DNA from: Saccoglossus kowalevskii
Lineage: Eukaryota > Hemichordata > Enteropneusta > Harrimaniidae
Direction: 5' to 3'
Assembly (NCBI RefSeq): GCF_000003605.2
Contig: NW_003143304.1
Span: 7,947-25,693 of the forward strand
DNA length: 17,747 nt
Both the position numbers and the translations under genes were made by a program. Shown in pieces: positions 1 to 8,569 of the stretch (positions are counted from its first letter, which is position 1; each line of letters opens with the position of its first letter). Below the pieces are notes generated by a model. That model did not search any database and was not told the DNA's origin. It saw only the letters and a program-made list of their open reading frames with translations.

Positions 1-1118
1 CACTGGTGTTCACATTGCACAGCTATCACTGGTGTTTGCATTACACAGCTATCACTGGTGTTCACATTACACAGCTATCACTGGTGTTTGCATTACACAG
101 CTATCACTGGTATTCACATTACACAGCTATCACTGGTGTTCGCATTACACAGCTATCACTGGTATTCACATTACACAGCTATCACTGGTGTTCGCATTAC
201 ACAGCTATCACTGGTGTTCGCATTACACAGCTATCACTGGTGTTCGCATTACACAGCTATCACTGGTGTTCGCATTACACAGCTATCACTGGTATTCACA
301 TTACACAGCTATCACTGGTGTTCACATTACACAGCTATCACTGGTATTCACATTACACAGCTATCACTGGTGTTTGCATTACACAGCTATCACTGGTGTT
401 CACATTACACAGCTATCACTGGTGTTTGTATTACACAGCTATCACTGGTGTTCACATTACACAGCTATCACTGGTGTTCGCATTACACAGCTATCACTGG
501 TGTTCGCATTACACAGCTATCACTGGTGTTCGCATTACACAGCTATCACTGGTGTTCGCATTACACAGCTATCACTGGTGTTCACATTACACAGCTACCA
601 CTGGTGTTCACATTACACAGCTATAACTTGTGTTCACATTACACAGCTATCACTGGTGTTCGCATTACACAGCTATCACTGGTGTTCACATTACACAGCT
701 ATCACTGGTGTTCACATTACACAGCTATCACTGGTGTTCACATTACACAGCTATCACTGGTGTTCACATTACACAGCTATCACCGGTGTTCGCATTACAC
801 AGCTATCACCGGTGTTCGCATTACACAGCTATCACTGGTGTTCGCATTACACAGCTATCACTGGTGTTCGCATTACACAGCTATCACTGGTGTTCACGTT
901 ACACAGCTATCACTGGTGTTTGCATTACACAGCTATCACTGGTGTTCACATTACACAGCTATCACTGGTGTTCACGTTACACAGCTATCACTGGTGTTTG
1001 CATTACACAGCTATCACTGGTGTTCACATTACACAGCTATCACTGGTGTTTGCATTACACAGCTATCACTGGTGTTTGCATTACACAGCTATCACTGGTG
1101 TTTGCATTACACAGCTTA
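1..1118. repeat. 26-bp minisatellite, about 43 copies
   Basis: Tandem units begin CACTGGTGTT and end ACACAGCTAT. Unit starts fall at 1, 27, 53 and so on to 1093, so 43 units run without a single indel; the array continues beyond the left edge of the window. The main variation is one dinucleotide: TTCGCA, TTTGCA or TTCACA (14 CG, 9 TG and 20 CA by hand count). A few units have GGTATT for GGTGTT or CACCGG for CACTGG. The array ends about 55 bp before the splice acceptor at 1170, so it lies in the intron upstream of the first visible exon. All three forward frames are open only because 26 is not a multiple of 3 and the unit has no stop in any frame. Confidence 0.97.
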
Positions 1119-1170
1119 TTTATGTTATCTTCACAAAGTGTTACACTTTCACTAAATTATTCAGTTTCAG

Positions 1171-1825
1171 GTGAAATACAAAAACCGAAATCGGTGGAGA
1201 ATGGTGAAGAGAAGACAAGTGTTGATGCTAATAACAAAATTGCAGACACGCAACAAAATACAGGAAATATTGTTGAAATGGAGACAACAGAAAAACCTAC
1301 AGAAAACACAGAACAGACAGATACACATAAAAACATTGAACCAGACCCGACAATACCAAAATCAACAGAATCAATTGTTGACTCAGAAAAAACAATTGAG
1401 CCTTCTTTAGAAGTACCCCCTCAAACAGCAGAAGAAGATGAAACAGCGCCCTCACATGAAACAGAGTCGGCCACTGAAATAGTGACCCCTGTCAGTGATG
1501 CAGTAATCGACAGCAAAGACAGTGAACTAAATACTGAAAAACAACATGAACTTGAGAAAACTGACAACACCACTGAAAAAATGTCAAGTCCAAAAGAACG
1601 GGAAGACGGGGAATATTTTTCATCTGAGGATATGCCAGAAAAAGAGGAGGAATATTATCCCCCCATGGAGGAGGAGGAGGATTACTATCCTTGTAATGAG
1701 GAGAATGCTGAGGAGAATGTTGAGGAAAGAGTTAATGAACAAGGAGTTGATGAACAGGGTGTTGAAGGAGGAGAATTACCAATGGAATTATCAGAACAAG
1801 AAGACAATGAGAACCCAATATCAAG
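1171..1825 (+). CDS. Internal exon of an acidic, low-complexity protein (penultimate exon)
   Basis: The exon is bounded by an acceptor (TTCAGTTTCAG, AG at 1169-1170) and a donor (TCAAG|GTATGG, GT at 1826-1827). The first two bases complete a codon; 217 full codons follow and two bases remain, so it splices in phase to the exon at 3472. The product is hydrophilic and rich in Glu, Thr, Ser, Asn and Asp, with no Cys/His cluster, membrane segment or catalytic motif. The C-terminal third is strongly acidic: a doubled motif EEEYYPPM then EEEEDYYP, an EENAEENVEE stretch and VNEQGVDEQGVEGG. This composition suits a disordered nuclear or regulatory protein, but that is inference. I do not recognise the family. 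Upstream exons lie outside the window or beyond the 26-bp array. The last bases resemble the 36-bp intronic repeat that follows. Confidence 0.8.
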
Positions 1826-3354
1826 GTATGGAATTGTAGGACAAGTGGGTCTAGTATTAAGGTAAACAATTGAAGGAGAAGTAGGTCTAATATTGAGGTA
1901 AACAATTGTACGAGAAGTGGGTCTAGTATTAAGGTAAACAATAGTGAGTGAAGGGGTCTAGTATTAAGGTTAACAGTTATGGGACAAGTGGGTCTAGTAT
2001 TAAGGTAAACAATAGTGAGTGAAGGGGTCTAGTATTAAGGTAAACAGTTGTGGGACAAGTGGGTCTAGTATTAAGGTAAACAATAGTGAGTGAAGGGGTC
2101 TAGTATTAAGGTAAACAATAGTGAGTGAAGGGGTCTAGTATTAAGGTAAACAATTGTGGGACAAGTGGGTCTAGTATTAAGGTAAACAATAGTGAGTGAA
2201 GGGGTCTAGTATTAAGGTAAATAATAGTGAGTGAAGGGGTCTAGTATTAAGGTAAACAATTGTGGGACAAGTGGGTCTAGTATTAAGGTAAACAATTGTA
2301 GGACAAGTGGGTCTAGTATTAAGGTAAACAATAGTGAGTGAAAAGGTCTAGTATTAAGGTAAACAGTTATGGGACAAGTGGGTCTAGTATTAAAGTAAAC
2401 AATTGTGGGACAAGTGGGTCTAGTATTAAGGTAAACAATTGTGGGACAAGTGGGTCTAGTATTAAGGTAAACAATTGTGGGAGAAGTTGGTCTAGTATTA
2501 AGGTAAACAATAGTGAGTGAAGGGGTCTAGTATTAAGGTAAACAATAGTGAGTGAAGGGGTCTAGTATTAAGGTAAACAATTGTGGGACAAGTGGGTCTA
2601 GTATTAAGGTAAACAATTGTGGGAGAAGCAGGTCTAGTATTAAGGTAAACCATTGTGGGAGAAGTGGGTCTAGTATTAAGGTAAACAATTGTGGGAGAAG
2701 TTGGTCTAGTATTAAGGTAAACAATTGTGAGAGAAGTTGGTCTAGTATTAAGGTAAACAATTGTGGGAGAAGCAGGTCTAGTATTAAGGTAAACAATTGT
2801 GGGAGAAGCAGGTCAAGTATTAAGGTAAACAATTGTGGGAGAAGCAGGTCTAGTATTAAGGTAAAGAATTGTGAGAGAAGCAGGTCTAGTATTAAGGTAA
2901 AGAATTGTGAGAGAAGCAGGTCTAGTATTAAGGTAAAGAATTGTGAGAGAAGCAGGTCTAGTATTAAGGTAAAGAATTGTGCGAGAAGCAGGTCTAGTAT
3001 TAAGATAAACAATTGTGGGAGAAGCAGGTCTAGTATTAAGGTAAACAATTGTGGGAGAAGCAGGTCTAGTATTAAGGTAAACAATTGTGAGTGAAGGGGT
3101 CTAGTATTAAGGTAAACCATTGTGGAAGAAGCAGGTCTAGTATTAAGGTAATCAATTGTGGGAGAAGCAGGTCTAGTATTAAGGTAAACAATTGTGAGTG
3201 AAGGGGTCTAGTATTAAGGTAAACCATTGTGGGAGAAGCAGGTCTAGTATTAAGGTAAAGAATTGTAAGACAAGTGGGTCTAGTATTAAGGTAAACCATT
3301 GTGGGAGAAAGGGGTCTAGTATTAAGGTAAACAATTGTGAGACAAGGAGTATCA
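1815..3354. repeat. Intronic 36/35-bp minisatellite of splice-donor-like units, about 42 copies
   Basis: Units share the core GGTCTAGTATTAAGGTAAAC and differ in the tail: TGTGGGACAAGTG, TGTGGGAGAAGCA, TGTGAGAGAAGCA, or a 35-bp form with AATAGTGAGTGAAGG. The array fills most of the intron between the exons ending at 1825 and starting at 3472. The first, diverged unit (1815-1847) straddles the exon/intron boundary and matches the unit consensus at about 26 of 33 positions, so the real donor AAG|GTATGG aligns with AAG|GTAAAC in each unit. Subtypes are clustered: 35-bp forms at 1920-2340 and around 2520, GAGAGAAGCA forms at 2860-2980. This points to local unit duplication. Confidence 0.96.
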
Positions 3355-3471
3355 AATGTATGGAGTGTTAGGTTATGTGGGATATATGGGACTTATCAAA
3401 AGGTCAAATGCCGCTGCTAAAACAATAGGACTTGATCATATGATAATGATTGTTGTTTATTTCCTCCACAG

Positions 3472-3709
3472 TATACAGTTCTCTACACAATCAAGTTCAG
3501 CACCAATGCCAATGTCATTACCACCACCCCCTGTACCACCACAAAGTTTACAACGATTCATGCCACCCCCACCAATGCCACCACCAAGTCTACAAAGGTT
3601 AATGCCACCTCCACCCATACATCCATTTAATGTGGATAGGTCATTTAGTAATGATGATATGGATTTAGATTCTGGGGATGAAGAAACAGCAAATATACAG
3701 ATGGTGTGA
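3472..3709 (+). CDS. Last coding exon, proline-rich and acidic C-terminus of the same gene
   Basis: The acceptor is TTTATTTCCTCCACAG (AG at 3470-3471). One base completes the split Ser codon (AG|T), then 78 codons lead to a TGA at 3707-3709. A second in-frame acceptor six bases downstream (AG at 3476-3477) would remove two residues. The peptide starts IQFSTQSSSAPMPMSL and continues into a 14-residue tandem repeat, PPPPVPPQSLQRFM then PPPPMPPPSLQRLM, then PPPPIHPF. It ends with an acidic tail, SNDDMDLDSGDEETANIQMV. PPPPMPPP-type stretches are typical ligands of WW, SH3, GYF or EVH1 domains, so a scaffold or RNA-processing adaptor role is possible; no enzyme motif is present. The visible C-terminus from both exons is about 297 residues. 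Family not recognised. Confidence 0.82.
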
Positions 3710-3768
3710 ATAACAATACTCTGAATTTGAACACCAGTATTTTTTTATTGCATTAGTTGGACATTTTA

Positions 3769-3774
3769 AATAAA
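3769..3774 (+). promoter_or_regulatory. Poly(A) signal AATAAA of the acidic/Pro-rich gene
   Basis: AATAAA lies 60 bases past the TGA stop, in TTTTAAATAAAGACTG, and is the nearest canonical signal. Further AATAAA hexamers at 4640-4645 and 4670-4675 could serve a longer 3' UTR that would include the 22-bp array. Confidence 0.6.
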
Positions 3775-3818
3775 GACTGACGATATTGAATTGAGTCGCT
3801 CGCCATAATGAATTGTGC

Positions 3819-4216
3819 TGAGATGTCAGATGTTTTGAACTGTGAGATGTTGGACATTTTGAACCGAGATGTCCGCCATTTTGAACCGAGATGTCATCCA
3901 TTTTGAACCGAGATGTCATCCATTTTGAACCGAGATGTCATCCATTTTGAACCGAGATGTCATCCATTTTGAACCGAGATGTCATCCATTTTGAACTGAG
4001 ATGTCGGCCATTTTGAACCGAGATGTCATCCATTTTCAACCGAGATGTTGGCCATTTTGAACCAAGATGTCATCCATTTTGAACTGAGATGTCGGCCATT
4101 TTGAACCGAGATGTCATCCATTTTCAACCGAGATCCTGGCCATTTTGAACCAAGATGTCATCCATTTTGAACCAAGATGTCATCCATTTTGAACTGAGAT
4201 ATCATCCATTTTCAGA
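3819..4216. repeat. 22-bp minisatellite, about 18 copies, with an 88-bp higher-order repeat
   Basis: The unit is built on GAGATGTCATCC then ATTTTGAACC, period 22 (successive CCG at 3908, 3930 and 3952). Some units read TCGGCC or TCCGCC in place of TCATCC, and some have TTTTCAACC. The unit junction occurs as CCGAG, CTGAG or CCAAG. A four-unit block around 3993-4080 recurs 88 bp later (from 4081). Most units carry CCATTTT, the core of the YY1 recognition motif. The array begins about 45 bp after the first poly(A) signal, so it is in a long 3' UTR or just beyond the gene. Confidence 0.93.
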
Positions 4217-5015
4217 ATATCTGATAATTAATTTTTCTATGGTCAGTTGTTTTGTCTATAAAATAAATATTGTCAGTTTCGTGCACATCAGCGTTGTGGT
4301 TAGTCACTTATGACTGATTAGTTGGTTACTGTATTTTGTCATTGCTTATAATTTATTTAAGCAATTAGTGAAAGACTCCATTCGTATACATATTTGTCAA
4401 CCATCTTTACATGTGAACATGAATCAGTGAATGGTTGATATTTGTAAACCATCTTCATGTATAATAGACAACATGTATTCAATTTTGAATGACTCAGCAT
4501 TTAATTTTTGTCGGCCATCTTGGATTTTTCAGAGGTTAAGGGTCAACCTACTAATTGTCTGTGTGTCGTGAACAGAAACTACAATTGGTATTGGTGTACA
4601 AATTACTGCCATGTTGACAGTGTTTATATTTTAAAGTCTAATAAATTGTCTGCACTGGGTTACTTTCACAATAAACAGGTAGTTCTTAAAATGACTAGTG
4701 TATTTATGTTAACATTCATTTTGTAACATAGTTGCCAGTATGTGTGACATTTATGTGTGACACTCGATGTAATAGTTGCCTAGAATGTTAGAATGCTTTG
4801 ACTGATCTCATTCAACACAAAAAATCACAACTACCTCCAGGTAATATTTCCTTATGATTGTCAGTCAGAATTGATGATAAAGACATAACTGTCTAGTTAT
4901 ACCTGTTGACATAGCACCTGCAGTGGTGGGAAGTGTGATGAATGTGGAACCTTAACCATTCTGTGATTTGCTCTCATATTGCCATGTCATAAGCTCATTA
5001 GCATATTCAGGAATG
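4217..5015. other. No gene seen; AT-rich 3' flank
   Basis: Unique AT-rich sequence. The only features noted are AATAAA hexamers at 4640-4645 and 4670-4675 and another CCATCTTGG motif near 4516. A short ORF at 4508-4726 lacks domain signal or splice context, and I do not call it. Confidence 0.5.
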
Positions 5016-5160
5016 ATTTTACGACCAATCAGACAGAGTTCACGACCAGTAGAGGTTATTTCACGATTACACAGGAGATATTTCACCTGTTTGGATGAAT
5101 TCCTAATCAGTATGTTTCACGACCAGTCAGGGATGTTTTTACGATGAGTCTGGACTTTTT
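5016..5160. repeat. Degenerate ~21-22-bp tandem repeat, about six copies
   Basis: The motif (T)TTCACGACCAGT and variants recur near 5020, 5041, 5062, 5084, 5118 and 5140 (TACGACCAAT, CACGACCAGT, CACGATTACA, CACCTGTTTG, CACGACCAGT, TACGATGAGT). Spacing is about 21-22 bp, with one 34-bp gap. The copies are much more diverged than in the other arrays, so this is an older or non-homogenised array. Confidence 0.6.
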
Positions 5161-5240
5161 TATCAATAAGTTTTTATTAAATCTTGGATATTATATTAAC
5201 CAGTTTGGGATCTTGGCCAAGTTCGATTTTTAAATTCCAG

Positions 5241-5740
5241 TGTGCAATAAAGTGACATACCATATATGGTAATCATATTGTCATCTTAGAAAGTGACACC
5301 ATATTACACTATATATGGTAATCATTTGTATACTGTCATCTTAAAAATAAAGTGACACCATTTTACACCATATATGGTAATCATTTACATACTGTCATCT
5401 TAGAAAGTGACACCATATTATACCATATATGGTAATCATTTGCATACTTTCATCTTAGAAAATGATTCCATATTATGCCATATATGGAAATAATTTGCAT
5501 ACTGCACCATATATGGTAATCATTTACATAGTCATTTTAGAAAGTGACACCATATTATACCATATATGGTAATCATTTACATAGTCATCTTAGAAAGTGA
5601 CACCATGTTATACCATATATGGTAATCATTTGCATACTGTCATCTTAGAAAATGACACCATATATGGTAATAATTTGCACACTGTCTGTTTATAAGAAAT
5701 GACATGTACAAATTAACATATATGGTAATCATTTCAGTAG
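5241..5740. repeat. ~53-bp tandem array carrying CArG boxes and octamers, about ten copies
   Basis: Each unit has the order AAAGTGACACCATATTA, then ACCATATATGGTAATCATTT, then GCATACTGTCATCTTAG. The element CCATATATGG, a perfect CC(A/T)6GG CArG box and a palindrome, occurs at 5260, 5368, 5423, 5478, 5507, 5560, 5613 and 5658; one-mismatch copies are at 5309 and 5716. ATTTGCAT, the reverse complement of the POU octamer ATGCAAAT, follows at 5438, 5493 and 5628. Unit lengths vary from 29 to 59 bp through internal deletions, so this array is less homogeneous than the short-unit ones. Confidence 0.9.
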
Positions 5741-5768
5741 CACCATTTAAAATATATCCTTAGGTTTC

Positions 5769-5881
5769 CCTAGTTCTAATCCTCACCCTGCCCATACACC
5801 TCTCTATAATAGCTATAGGTGTCATTAGGAAGGTATATTCAATTAAATTTGGGGGCACTGCAGGGTAGGATTAGAATTAGG
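5769..5881. repeat. Inverted repeat / fold-back element, ~22-bp arms
   Basis: The left arm at 5769-5790 (CCTAGTTCTAATCCTCACCC plus TG) pairs with the reverse complement of 5861-5881 with one mismatch and one bulged base. The ~70-bp centre has its own smaller hairpin, CTATA/TATAG flanked by ACAC/GTGT (about 5796-5822). This looks like a small MITE-like fold-back or a structured RNA. No clear target-site duplication is seen at the arm edges. Confidence 0.6.
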
Positions 5882-6280
5882 ACGTACACAAAAACAGTTC
5901 CCAGTAAAAGGTTATCGCCCTGTACTATCAGTGTGTACATGTTTTATTTTTGTTTAATACATCTTTCTTTTGGAAGGGTTCTTTTTCTATTTTATTAATA
6001 CACAACGATTATGCTATATGTTAAGTGGTAGAGTGCTGGTCCTCTATGATTTACAACACTTTTATGAAACATTTCTTTGAAACGCTTTGCTCAGCAGCTT
6101 CAATTTACGTAAACAACTTTCAAACTTTTGTCAAAAATATGACAATCATTACATGATGGCTACGAACATTTGAAATTCACCATATATCGAGCATGAGGGC
6201 GCTGTTCTCCTAAAACTGTTGTTAACTTGCTGTCATACATATGGGTAAATATAAAGAAAGGCTACAATATTGATAACATT
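5882..6280. other. No gene seen
   Basis: Mixed AT-rich sequence with no convincing ORF, repeat or RNA gene. A stretch near 6022-6042 (AAGTGGTAGAGTGCTGG) resembles a Pol III A box, but no B box or cloverleaf follows. Confidence 0.4.
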
Positions 6281-6650
6281 GGCGTTCGACCCTAAAAAGG
6301 GTCTATGCAATCTTCGGGGCGGACATCCCGGCATTTTCACCGCCTGGCAACCATCGGGGTGAAAACAAAGGCCAAAAACTCTCAGAAAACAGTACTTTTG
6401 GATGGTTGTCAAGACTCCTCTGAACAGTATAACAAGATTATTCCTACGTGTGCGCATAAATAAATTCGGTTGTTCAGGATTACTTCAAAGTTGAGTTTGT
6501 GTTGTTTTCTCGAATTTTCACCGGCTCGACTGGTGATCCACAGCAGCGTGCACCGAGCCCATAGAAATACATGTACAGTGGTGCACTTCTTAGCAAAGTG
6601 GAACGTCTTGTGACGTAGCTCCGCCCCTGAGGATAGCCAATAATATATAT
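6281..6650. promoter_or_regulatory. CpG-bearing promoter-like patch
   Basis: CpG and GC content rise here above the AT-rich flanks. Visible motifs are GGGGCGG near 6317 and its reverse CCGCCCC near 6622, TGACGTAG (CRE-like) near 6611, GCCAAT near 6637, a TATATAT run just after it, and a perfect hairpin GACCCT-AAAA-AGGGTC at 6288-6303. Minus-strand ORFs of 74 and 96 codons overlap the patch but carry no recognisable domain. The direction of any transcription is unclear. Confidence 0.3.
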
Positions 6651-7585
6651 CAAGCCACTTCATGATTTGAAATACTTTTATTAATAGATCAAAATGCAAT
6701 TAAAAAAACAACAGACTAAAGCATTTACTGAAACCAACACTATACATACGAAAAGAATAAGTAACGTTTGGTAAAAATTGGTTTTCTTTCACACTATTGT
6801 GAACAAAAACAATGTTATTTTCAGTGGTAAGAATTTTAATTCACTGGTGAGAAATTGTCATGTATCTTAACATGTACAAAAAGCATGTCAACAGTAACAT
6901 TTCAAAAAACAAGATGGCTGCTTGTCATTGAATTATGTTGGATTGGAATACGAAATGAACAGTATCAACATGTATTTCATACAATTGAGTAAAGTAATGT
7001 ACTGAAACCAAACATAACTGGATTTTTATGAAAACATGCCATGATTTGAAATATATTTTGAATTAAAGTAATCTGAGTAAATCTTTTGCCTAGAGTAAAA
7101 AATAAAAACCATTTCATGTTATCGCTTTCGAGACTGACATTTAAATACAATGCTATTTGATAAACTGAAGATCTCAGACTGCTATAAATGTCCATTTTCA
7201 ATGAAGCTGCTTGTCCATTAGAGAAGTACATCATGTTGTATATGTAAATTCACTGTGCTTCAATGATGCAATCATGTCTACATGAAATAAATAACAATTA
7301 GAGTTAACCATTTCATGAGGTAATTACAGATATGTACGAATACGTTCCTTTTTAATTAATTAATAAAAATATAAGGAGCAGATTTTGGTGCATGTCATAT
7401 GTAAATTGTTAGAAATACAAAAACAAATATATAAATAAACAATTCTTAAAAACGATGTGCTTAATTTCCATCACATGATATCCCTTTATGTATAAACTAA
7501 GTTTCCTGAGTACCTGTCACGTATATACCTAATTTATAGAGTATACTCTGGGTATACGCAAGAGAGCCACATTTAGCTGGGTTTT
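6651..7585. other. No gene seen; AT-rich spacer
   Basis: Strongly AT-rich sequence with many stops on both strands. A minus-strand ORF at 6977-7234 (85 codons) has no splice context, domain or compositional signal. I see no repeats or RNA genes before the 15-bp array. Confidence 0.45.
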
Positions 7586-7613
7586 CTTGCGTACTGTTGC
7601 CGAGTACAAAATG

Positions 7614-8558
7614 TATCTATTGCGTATCTATCTATTGCATACCCATCTATTGCGTACCCATCTATTGCGTACCTATCTATTGCGTACCCTATCTATTGCG
7701 TACCCATCTATTGCGTACCTATCTATTGCGTACCTATCTATTGCGTACCCATCTATTGTGTACCTATCTATTGCGTACCTATCTATTGCGTACCTATCTA
7801 TTGCGTACCCATCTATTGCGTACCCATCTATTGCGTACCCATCTATTGCGTATCTATCTATTGCGTACCAATCTATTGCGTACCCATCTATTGCGTACCT
7901 ATCTATTGCGAACCTATCTATTGTGTACCTATCTATTGCAAACCTATCTATTGTGTACCTATCTATTGCAAACCCATCTATTGCGTACCAATCTATTGCG
8001 TACCTATCTATTGCATACCCATCTATTGCGTACCCATCTATTGCGTATCTATCTATTGCGTACCAATCTATTGCGTACCTATCTATTGCGTACCTATATA
8101 TTGCGTACCTATCTATTGCGTACCTATCTATTGCGTACCTATCTATTGCGTACCCATCTATTGCGTACCTATCTATTGCGTACCTATCTATTGCGTACCT
8201 ATCTATTGCGTACCTATCTATTGCGTACCTATCTATTGCGTACCTATCTATTGCAAACCTATCTATTGCGTACCTATCTATTGCGTACCTATCTATTGCG
8301 TACCTATCTATTGCAAACCTATCTATTGCGTACCTATCTATTGCGTACCTATCTATTGCGTACCTATCTATTGCGTACCTATCTATTGCGTACCTATCTA
8401 TTGCGTACCTATCTATTGCGTACCCATCTATTGCGTACCCATCTATTGCGTAACTATCTATTGCGTACCCATCTATTGCGTGCCTATCTATTGCGTACCA
8501 ATCTATTGCGTACCAATCTATTGCGTACCTATCTATTGCATACCCATCTATTGCGTAC
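7614..8558. repeat. 15-bp minisatellite, about 63 copies
   Basis: The unit is CTATTGCGTACCTAT. After a single 1-bp insertion near 7689 (TACCCTATC) the array stays in perfect 15-bp register for about 860 bp. Variants are substitutions: TACCCATC and TACCAATC in the spacer part, and TTGCATA, TTGTGTA or TTGCAAA in place of TTGCGTA. Because 15 is a multiple of 3 and the unit has no stop in several frames, long spurious ORFs arise on both strands (SIAYL and LLRTY forward, AIDRY reverse). The array ends at a GGGACTTTCC at 8560-8569, which matches the NF-kappaB consensus, possibly by chance. Confidence 0.97.
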
Positions 8559-8569
8559 AGGGACTTTCC

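Noticed and set aside
6-1174. Three overlapping plus-strand ORFs of 206-380 codons (HSYHWCSHYTAITG repeats)
   Set aside because: They are translations of the 26-bp array in three frames; each frame gives the same cyclic peptide, as expected when a stop-free unit is not a multiple of three.
2338-3299. ORFs of 60-195 codons on both strands (SSIKVNNCGRSR plus, LFTLILDLLLPQ minus)
   Set aside because: They come from the 36-bp intronic array and are interrupted wherever a 35-bp unit occurs, so no conserved reading frame exists.
6018-6050. tRNA or tRNA-derived SINE
   Set aside because: An A-box-like AGTGGTAGAGTGCTGG is present, but there is no B box, acceptor stem or cloverleaf.
6233-6699. Two minus-strand ORFs (74 and 96 codons)
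   Set aside because: They overlap the CpG-bearing patch but have no recognisable domain, clear splice sites or repeat-free partner exon.
8560-8569. GGGACTTTCC, an exact kappaB consensus at the edge of the 15-bp array
   Set aside because: A single 10-base match in 17.7 kb can occur by chance, and no promoter is evident nearby.
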